Made by a program: the position numbers and the translations under genes. A DNA stretch of 64,000 nucleotides from Epiperipatus broadwayi. Lineage: Eukaryota > Onychophora > Udeonychophora > Euonychophora > Peripatidae. The notes below the pieces were generated by a model that saw only the letters and a list, made by a program, of their open reading frames with translations, did no database searches and was not told the origin of the DNA. Location of the stretch: NCBI GenBank assembly GCA_028023455.1, contig JAQFVV010012537.1, forward strand, positions 1,924,001 to 1,988,000, read 5' to 3'. Below, one piece after another: positions 57,048 to 64,000 of the stretch (positions are counted from its first letter, which is position 1; every line of letters starts with the position of its first letter).

Positions 57048-58239
57048 TTTTTATTTACTCAAATTGTCACTAGGGAATGCAATGAAAACTAAGAATTTAG
57101 TTTTTGATTTCAGGCAACCAGATGAACATCACATTAAATAAAGTAGAAAATACAGTAATTTATTATGCTATCTGTTAAGAGAATTTTGCTACTAATATTA
57201 AAAAATATATTATTATACTCTTTTATATATACAAAACAATCCAATATAATATTTAATTTTCCAAACTAGCTGAGAGTTCTGACTATCCAATGGTCTTCTT
57301 CAAAGAAATATGCATTTAAAAGACAAAGAGAGCCATCTCAAAATAACATTAATGTAAATAATTGAGCCCTCCCCCTCCCATAAACATAAATATAGATCAA
57401 TTTGTCTTTTACAATAAGAAAACATCTATATTTAAAAATATTTTTTGAATCATAACAATTAGAGAAGCAAATGTTAAATCAGCCAAGATAAACTGATATG
57501 ATTTGGCTAATTGGAGCCATTTTACTCATTCCAAAACTCTGAAAATAAATGATAGACAATTACAATGAAGAATCATCAGTTTGATAAGCTGCTCTCTAGC
57601 CATTGTAATTCAACTAACTTTTTACAAATAACAAAATGACAGGTTCTTACTAAGTAATAAAGATTATATATTAACATTTTCCATGAAAAACATCATTATA
57701 TATTTGATATTTGATTATTTATTTACAGAGTTTTAGAATGAATAGAAATATCTGCTCTGCAAATATAATTATTAGTTGATTCAAATCAATTTCTGTAAAC
57801 ATGCAGGCTGATTTAATATTCACTTCTTTAGTTCCAAAAATATTTTCATACATAATGTTGGATGCATAGTAAAAAGTGACATTTTCTTATTGTAAAAAGT
57901 TGATTGAATTACAATGGATAGAAGGCAGCTCAATTAAATATACTGACATGAGTTTTAATTTGTCTGTTACATATAACTGGCAATATAATTATCGATCATT
58001 ACAATATATATATACACTATTATAAAAATATAAAGTCTGTTCATTTCTGAGAAAAAATGTTATTTAATCAAAATTGTTAGCTGTCAGCTAGTTTGACAAA
58101 TTAAATAAAATACTTATTGTATTACAATACATTTATAATAGTGGAACTTATATGTATTGTATATTTATAACTCTGAAAAAGACTTTTGGACAATGTGAGT
58201 AAAAAATTGGATTGCATTGTTTTGTGATACAAAGAAGCA
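57048..58239. other. AT-rich gene-free stretch
   Basis: PLE-like CTGAAGA-stem cores may be present at 57270-57310 (minus) and 58176-58200 (plus), both decayed. No gene. Confidence 0.4.
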
Positions 58240-58430
58240 TTGATATTTTTAATAGGTGATTGGAAATAAGAAGAAAGGATAGAGAAGATTAATCTTGCTG
58301 AATAATATAAGAGATGAGAAGAGATATGTGGAATTGAAGATTTGAGCAATGAACAGAACAGAGTGGAGAAATGGATTAGTTGCCCATATAATTGCTATTT
58401 GGATCTGTTCATTGGCCAGAATAGTTACTG
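58240..58430 (+). pseudogene. LINE C-terminal fragment
   Basis: Plus-strand reading gives an Arg/Lys-rich start, then NIREEKKYVELKICSMNRTE and WRKM, as at 19880-20235, then LLFGSVHWP. Homologous DNA at both sites; stops interrupt both. Probably the last part of one LINE family. The minus frame 58122-58349 is its shadow. Confidence 0.5.
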
Positions 58431-59072
58431 AATTGAATAACTAATGCAAAATGTTAATGGAAGAAATAGACCATTTAATAAAATTATTTATTAAGAATTA
58501 GTCTATTGTTTTCATTGGGAAGATATGACTGATAATAGAATACAATAAAGAGTTGCAATTCAAAAAGTTAAATCTGTAAAAAAAAAAAACGTGAAAAGAT
58601 ACATTAACAAAATATCAAGAAGACCATACTAAGTTATTAATATGTGATATATGGGAATGTATTTCTGTAACATGATTGGTTTGAATAATTGTGTAAAAAA
58701 AAAAATTGAACTCTTTTTCTATTTTTTTTGTCTGAAATTGAATTAGAATATCATTTTTATTTATATATTATAATAGCTGATAATAATAGCAGTGATAATA
58801 TTTCAGTCCTCATTTACTAGAACCTGATATGAATGACATTAATGAAACATTGACAAGTATTTTATCATTAATTATTAATAAAGCTCATAAAATATCTTCA
58901 AGCCTTGTATGATTGGTAGTGACAGAAGGATAGACACTAAAGCTTAAGATCCATGGATTATGGTTCAGCTCTGTCAGTTAAAATCTTGAACAATAAATTA
59001 TTCAATTAGTTTATACCATGCATGTTTGAGTGGTGGATATGTGATGCAACTTTGTGACATTCAAACTTCAAT
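58431..59072. other. AT-rich stretch, possible SINE trace
   Basis: At 58918-58980 AGATCCATGGATTATGGTTCAG resembles the S3 centre and box B zone on the plus strand; too weak to call separately. Confidence 0.3.
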
Positions 59073-59170
59073 TCTACTACTACTTCTACTGCTGCTGCAG
59101 CTGCAATAGCAGCAGTGCCACTGCCACTTCCATTGCAGCTGCCACCACCATCACCAGTGCTACTACTATC
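59073..59170. repeat. imperfect triplet repeat (CTN/GCN/CCA)
   Basis: CTACTACTACTTCTACTGCTG, CTGCAGCTGCAATAGCAGCA and CCACCACCATCACCAG in series. It is open in several frames (Ala-, Leu- or Pro-rich), but no neighbouring exon is visible. GC-rich compared with the flanks. Confidence 0.7.
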
Positions 59171-59796
59171 TGAGCAATCTTCAAATGCTAACCATTTTTA
59201 TATTATGTTTATTTAAACTAAAACCCAGAAAATTGAAATACATTTTCTCTCAAAAAGCAGCAGAATAAAGGTCATTTAATGAAAAAGATCTAAAAGCTTG
59301 GTTATATTTATATTTGTTGTTCTTCATTATTCTTAATGATTACAAAATTTAATTCTCTATAGATTGAAGGAAAATGAGACATAATTCCAATTATCATTAC
59401 AGTTAATTGTAAGACCATATTAAAACAAAGTAAGCCAGTTGTAATAAAACATATAGACAGAAAATAATCATTAATAGCTTCTGATAATGAATGGCTGGTA
59501 GCTACTCCTAAGTTTTGCAGCAATTTTGGGATTATCATATACTTATAAATCATGATACATTTTGAAGTTTCTTCCATGTAATAGTTAAATTGAATCAGAT
59601 TATTTTTCTATCAGCTCATATTTTTAATGCACACATGCACAATTAATTACATTGATAAATATTGCAGTCTTCATTATATTTTTACATACAAAGTTTATAA
59701 TCTACAATCATGCATTAAAACTGTTGAATATATTTATAATTCTTTTTAATATACTATTTTATATTAGAATACAATTAATATATTCGGAAATTAGAT
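59171..59796. other. AT-rich gene-free stretch
   Basis: The 89-codon minus frame 59308-59577 has hydrophobic stretches but no recognisable family; not called. Confidence 0.4.
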
Positions 59797-59896
59797 ATAA
59801 TTGTAGAGGATTTGAATACAGACTTTCAAGCATCCTTCAGCAATCAACTCTATTCTCATATAATCGATACACATGATCACACATGTGAAAAGGATA

Positions 59897-59957
59897 AATA
59901 ATCTCCAGTAAATGTATTTTGTCCTGAACCAGCATTCGTCAGTGGTCTAAATCATTA
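59897..59957 (-). ncRNA. hammerhead motif, decayed
   Basis: Minus strand: CTGACGA (fits CUGANGA), helix II GCTGG/CAGGAC distorted, AAAA in place of GAAA, ATA..TTTA for helix III, CTGG for TTGG. The changed G of GAAA predicts no activity. Confidence 0.5.
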
Positions 59958-60009
59958 TCACACAACACACATATATAATCAGTGCTCAGTTTATATATGT
60001 GTGAGAGAT

Positions 60010-60071
60010 AATGACCTGGACCAACTGATGATTTCTGGTTCAGCAATGAAATATGTATATTGGAGATTATT
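60010..60071 (+). ncRNA. type I hammerhead ribozyme motif
   Basis: CTGATGA 60025-60031; GAAA 60048-60051; helix III ATA/TAT (60051-60053 with 60056-60058), loop TG; cleavage after A60059; CCAA (60021-60024) pairs with TTGG (60060-60063); outer helix I AATGACC/GATTATT with one mismatch. Helix II (TTTCTG..CAGCAAT) is weakened. Confidence 0.65.
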
Positions 60072-60394
60072 TATCTTTTTCATGTGTGTATGGTCATATG
60101 TATCAGTTGTATGAGATAGAATTGATAGCTGAAGGGCACTTGAAAGTCTTGTTCAAATCCTCTACAAATTACATTTAATTTCCAAGTATATTAAGTTATA
60201 TTTATATTCTAATGTTACAGATTCAGCCTGTATTCTGCCTTACCCTCTTCTATGTATTCAAATGGACAAATTCTATACACAAGGGGTCAGAGTGACTTAA
60301 GGTCAACATGGACATCACAATAGTATTGGCATCAACAAAGGACTTGGGATATCCATCATCAGATTTTCAATGGTATAAATGGCTGAAGAATTGG

Positions 60395-60655
60395 AGGATG
60401 GAGTAGATTGAAGCCTGTCCATTAAAGTTTGAAGATTTGCTATTGTAATTATAAACCAAGCACTGATTATATATATATGGGAGATAATAATCTGGACCAA
60501 CTAATGAGTGCTGGTTCAGCACAAAATAAAATATATTGAAGATTATTTATCTTTTTCACATGTGTAATCATGTATATTGGTTGTATGAGATAGAGTTGAT
60601 GGCTGAAAGAATGCTTGAAAGCCAGTGTTCAAATCCTCTACAATTATTCTATTTT
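60395..60655 (+). repeat. HHR-F2 element, single copy
   Basis: AAGCCTGTCCATTAAAGTTT (60400) matches the minus strand of 52920-52942. Then come AAGCACTGATTATATATAT, the hammerhead zone, ATCTTTTTCACATGTG, TTGTATGAGATAGAGTTGAT, AATGCTTGAAAGCC and GTTCAAATCCTCTACAAT at the end. It gives the longest unidirectional copy, about 260 bases. Confidence 0.75.
60486..60547 (+). ncRNA. hammerhead motif with perfect helix II but two core changes
   Basis: Helix I outer AATAATC/GATTATT (7 pairs, perfect); CCAA/TTGA; CTAATGA (G to A in the core); helix II GTGCT-GGTTC-AGCAC (5 perfect pairs with G-C at the base); AAAA (G to A); helix III ATA/TAT. The two core changes predict loss of activity, but this copy shows the original helix II. 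Confidence 0.65.
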
Positions 60656-63600
60656 ATGTATGTGATAACACATAATTTTAAATGTAAATGTATGTTCTAA
60701 TTATTTTTAATTAGTACAAAAGCTTTTACAATTCTTTAAAAGTTTTGCTTGAACTAGCTTAGTAATGTATTTGAACTTGTTTGTTATGTGAATAGGTATA
60801 TATATTTTTCTTTATAATGTACTATTCCATATATGTGCTCTCTTAAAGAAAGACTGATTTAGTTAGGTAATAAAGTAAACATTTGGGAAGCAAAGTGCAA
60901 TAAAAGAAGTACTACAGGTAGACTATTATTAATCCAAAATCTCATTTGTCAATTTTTCTACTTTAAACAATAAAGCCTTTCTTCCTCATTAGAAATCCAA
61001 ACTCTGCTGAAAAGCAAAATATTTTACTATTTATAGTTCTGAATGGGCACAAGGGTTTAAGATACTTTGTATCTTAAATAAATAGTTATATTATACTAAA
61101 AAAAAATGAAATATCCTTAGAATTTAAAAATTTTTTTTGATGGAGATTGTTTAAAGCTTAAATATGGGTTGCTTATACTGTTTACTGACCACTTTATAAG
61201 CATTTATTAGTATTATTGTGGTTAATGAGGTATTTAATGTAAGGAAGGGGGGTTGTTTATTAATGGAATTGATACATCTTGTTGGAAAGATGCAAAGTTA
61301 TCCTGTGTTAGTATAATATTATTTGAATGGTTTCAAAATCCTTTATTCATTAATTCTTATCCTTTTGTCAACAGTTAATAGCAGTTTCAATTATATTTAG
61401 TTAAGATAGTTCAATATTTAGGTTGTAGTGCATGTGTATGCATGTATGATTCTGCATTATGTTTCATTTCATTTTCATCTTTAATAACAGCAAACAATAG
61501 TACATTCACAATAAAAACATTTAAACTACAGTAGTTATTTTAAATAATTAACAAATATACATTTCTTTCCAATGATTAATAGATAGTTAGATCAATGAAT
61601 TATTTTATAAATTGAATAAATTATTAATCATTTTTATTTAATAGTTAATTAATATTCATTTTTCTTTCAGGTTTGTAAAAGCTATTTATTTTATTATTAT
61701 TATTATTATTATTTTTTGTCATTTAGTTCTGAAAATCAAAAATGATTTTTTTTTGAAAAGATTTGTTTTTGCATATGTAATTAGTTAGTTAGCAAGATGC
61801 GTGGGAGTAACCTTGGGAAAAGGCAAATGAACTTTGCTAAAAAGTTTTTGAACAAGGATCTCCAGTGTAAAATTTGCTCTTTATAATGTAATTGTAGACA
61901 GTAAACAGTGGTTCATGTATTGTAAAAATTAAAGCCAGTTACTGAAGTCAAATTGACTTTGAAAAGACTTTAGAGTAAAAACTTCCAAAGGAGCTTCAGA
62001 ACTTTATTATGAAAAAAATTAATTAAAAAATGCAATTCTAAGGTTTTAAAAAAGGTACGCTGTCGGTTTGATTAACTCTCTTCGATTTAAACATTTCTGA
62101 ATTAATCCCTTTATAACTATTACTCTTTTAAAAATGTATGTTAATAACGTCCAGTGTATATTATTTCATTTAATTGCCATTTTAAATAAGAATGGTTTAC
62201 ATATATATTATTGTTGTATCATTAAGCAATGTGGTTTTTTTTATATATATATGGAAAACACATGCAGAACTGTTCTATAGAATATATTTTAGTTTCTCAC
62301 TATTTTCGTGTAGTGTTCTTTGTGAAGATTATACATAGACTTAAGGATATGTCTATTTTGATAGATCATACTATGTTTAAGTTCATCATAAGGAGATAAC
62401 AGTATTCATTTATTTGATATTTCTGGAGCTAATACATATTTTTAAATTAAGGAAATAAAATGTAAGCTACTTCTGTTTAAATTGAATAGAAGGGCAGAAA
62501 TGCGGGTAATTTTTGTTCTCTTCAATAAGGATGGAATATAAAATAAAGCATTATTAATTATGGAATTACTAAGGACAATTTAAAGTATTATTAAATGCTA
62601 TTCAGAAAAATACTAAGGATAATCGCGTATTTAATCCAGAACTGCACGGAAAGTATCTTATATTTTCAGTACAATAAAGGAGAAATTTACTGCTTGTGTA
62701 TGATTTGGTACCTCGAATGAATATGCTATGAACACTGAAAGATGCTGGGCATATTTAAGTTATGCTTATATTTTTTTAAGTTATACTGCAGAAGTGCATT
62801 TTAGTTTAAATTCAGTTTGGAATATGTCCCATATTATTTCATCAACCTGGAACCGAGCTTTGCAAGTGAACTTTTATTTTAAGTTACAAAACTAATAACT
62901 TTTGTTTCTTCTTTTTTTTTTTGCTTGTCATAATTAATGTATATGATAGGTAGATAGGCTTTATTTATTATTATGTTATTTATAATTTGGGTATGTTGAC
63001 CATCAAGAACGTTTCTGAAGCATATTTTAAATGAGGAGTACGCCGGTAAAAATTGATTGTGTTTAAATAGGTCTTATTGTTTCCTTATGAAGGTGAAAGA
63101 AATATTTTTTTTAAAATATATTATTAGAAAGGTTTACATTTATTTTGTATACTTTATTATCTCAAAGTGAAAATTTTGTTCTTTGTTTAAATCAACGAAC
63201 TTATAATAGAAATAGTTTGTTAGATATGAAAAAGTTTGTTCTAATTAGAACCGTTAAATTTTAAAAAGTAACCTAAAGTTTATTAAATTAAAAGTTATGC
63301 CTTAATGCAATATTTAATTATCATATTACCTGCTTAGTGTGTAATTTAGAGTTAATATTATATATACTTTTTATTCGCGTGTGTGTGTTTGTTTTGCACA
63401 ATTATAATATTTGTTTGATAAAATTTAGTTTGTGAATATTTTATGCATAAATTTCATACATTGTCGTATTCTACTGAGTTGAATGGATTGATATATTATC
63501 TGTATGTATTTATCTGCCAGCGTGTATTTATAATGTTCGATATTTAGAGAAGCTATGAAAATAAAAGAAATCTGATTGCGTTGTAATGTCTATAGGGATA

Positions 63601-63708
63601 AAAGATCTTGCTTATTTAGTATATGTTAATAATTTTCCATGAGTAGAGCCTAGTTTATTTTATATGCTTATGATTAATGATATGTTTTTGAAGTGATGTT
63701 CTTAGGGC
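60656..63708. other. AT-rich gene-free stretch
   Basis: (ATT)n at about 61694-61716; otherwise no repeat, RNA or coding frame recognised. Fewer transposon remains than in the rest of the window, so it could be intron or flank of a gene beyond 64 kb; nothing proves it. Confidence 0.45.
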
Positions 63709-63886
63709 CCTGGTGATGAGGAATAATTCCCCACCAATAATGTATTTAGAAGTAGATGAGTTATTGTTGAAGTATGATTAAATGATGCTTAGGAAGTTAT
63801 GTGACATTTTTCTTGGATTCTTGGTGTTGAATAAATGTTCTCCACCAAAGGTATATTTAGAATCAGTTGAATTATTGTAGAAGTGT
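63709..63886. repeat. imperfect direct repeat of about 60 bp
   Basis: GAATAA.T..CCACCA, then TATTTAGAA..AG.TGA.TTATTG..GAAGT at 63718-63770 and 63831-63883, about 114 bases apart. Confidence 0.65.
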
Positions 63887-64000
63887 TCAGTAAGAGTTAT
63901 CTGCTCCTCATGTAGATTCTCCTTATAACGTATCGTATATATAATCATGAAAATATAGCTTTGTGTTAATTAATATGTGGCTAGATAAATTGTTAGATTA
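63887..64000. other. window end, no feature seen
   Basis: No recognisable sequence. Confidence 0.5.

Larger units (their letters stand above)
59797..60176. repeat. HHR-F2 element, head-to-head pair (380-bp palindrome)
   Basis: TGTAGAGGATTTGAATACAG at the left is mirrored by TTGTTCAAATCCTCTACA at the right; the arms are about 180 bases and meet near 59985-60000. Each arm has a hammerhead motif pointing outward. The outer tips read as a box B-like GTTCAAATCC, suggesting a tRNA-like 3' part. Confidence 0.85.

Noticed and set aside
59308-59577. 89-codon minus frame with hydrophobic segments
   Set aside because: It could pass for a small membrane protein, but hydrophobic residues are favoured by AT-rich codons; no splice signals or family match.
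1-64000. CRISPR array, prophage or bacterial operon
   Set aside because: No regular short direct repeats with unique spacers, no ribosome-binding-site/ORF organisation; the repeats here are eukaryotic retroelements and MITEs.

Overview
This 64 kb window is very AT-rich eukaryotic nuclear DNA with the texture of an intergenic or intronic stretch of an invertebrate animal genome. It has no dense coding, stop-filled reading frames, A/T homopolymers, microsatellites, tRNA-derived SINEs and many decayed retroelements. There is no bacterial or organellar gene layout. I cannot name the species. Nearly everything I can recognise is a mobile element or its remains; the best candidate for host coding sequence is one possible terminal exon near 54.9 kb.

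Layout. 0.4-4.6 kb: a Penelope-like element (PLE) family, here called PLE-1, as a head-to-head pair (0.7-2.3 kb) plus its 5' repeat region and a further decayed copy. 7.1-8.0, 14.2-15.2 and 47.4-48.8 kb: three copies of a TA-flanked, Tigger/pogo-like non-autonomous DNA transposon. 12.4-13.1 kb: an unexplained GC-rich island. 16.6-18.4 kb: tRNA-derived SINEs and a PLE-1 fold-back. 19.9-24.1 kb: a LINE tail, tandem repeats and a decayed tandem array of PLE-1 5' units. 26.3-27.0 kb: a LINE 3' end with a Cys-rich motif. 29.1-30.2 kb: a PLE-1 palindrome and a SINE with a 13-bp target duplication. 31.4-39.2 kb: two mariner pseudogenes, a LINE endonuclease fragment, and a second large head-to-head PLE-1 pair (33.9-36.9 kb). 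39.4-40.7 kb: the only long open frame, the reverse transcriptase plus GIY-YIG part of a different PLE with a poly(A) tail. 42.2-45.3 kb: a minus-strand Tx1/L1-like LINE, then a 448-bp fold-back with a 66-bp duplication. 49.9-54.4 kb: more SINEs and palindromes. 54.8-55.0 kb: the candidate exon. 58-60.7 kb: a LINE tail and two copies of a hammerhead-bearing fold-back element. 60.7-64 kb: no recognisable gene.

The most interesting signal is a repeat family (here HHR-F2; 44.4, 52.7-53.1, 59.8-60.2 and 60.4-60.7 kb) whose copies together imply a complete type I hammerhead ribozyme: CTGATGA core, helix II, GAAA, a 3-bp helix III and a long helix I. PLE-1 carries weaker hammerhead-like cores in its 5' repeat and after a tRNA-like 3' sequence. 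In both families the inverted pairs are head-to-head with tails pointing outward. Hammerheads in PLEs are known in general; the arrangement here deserves checking.
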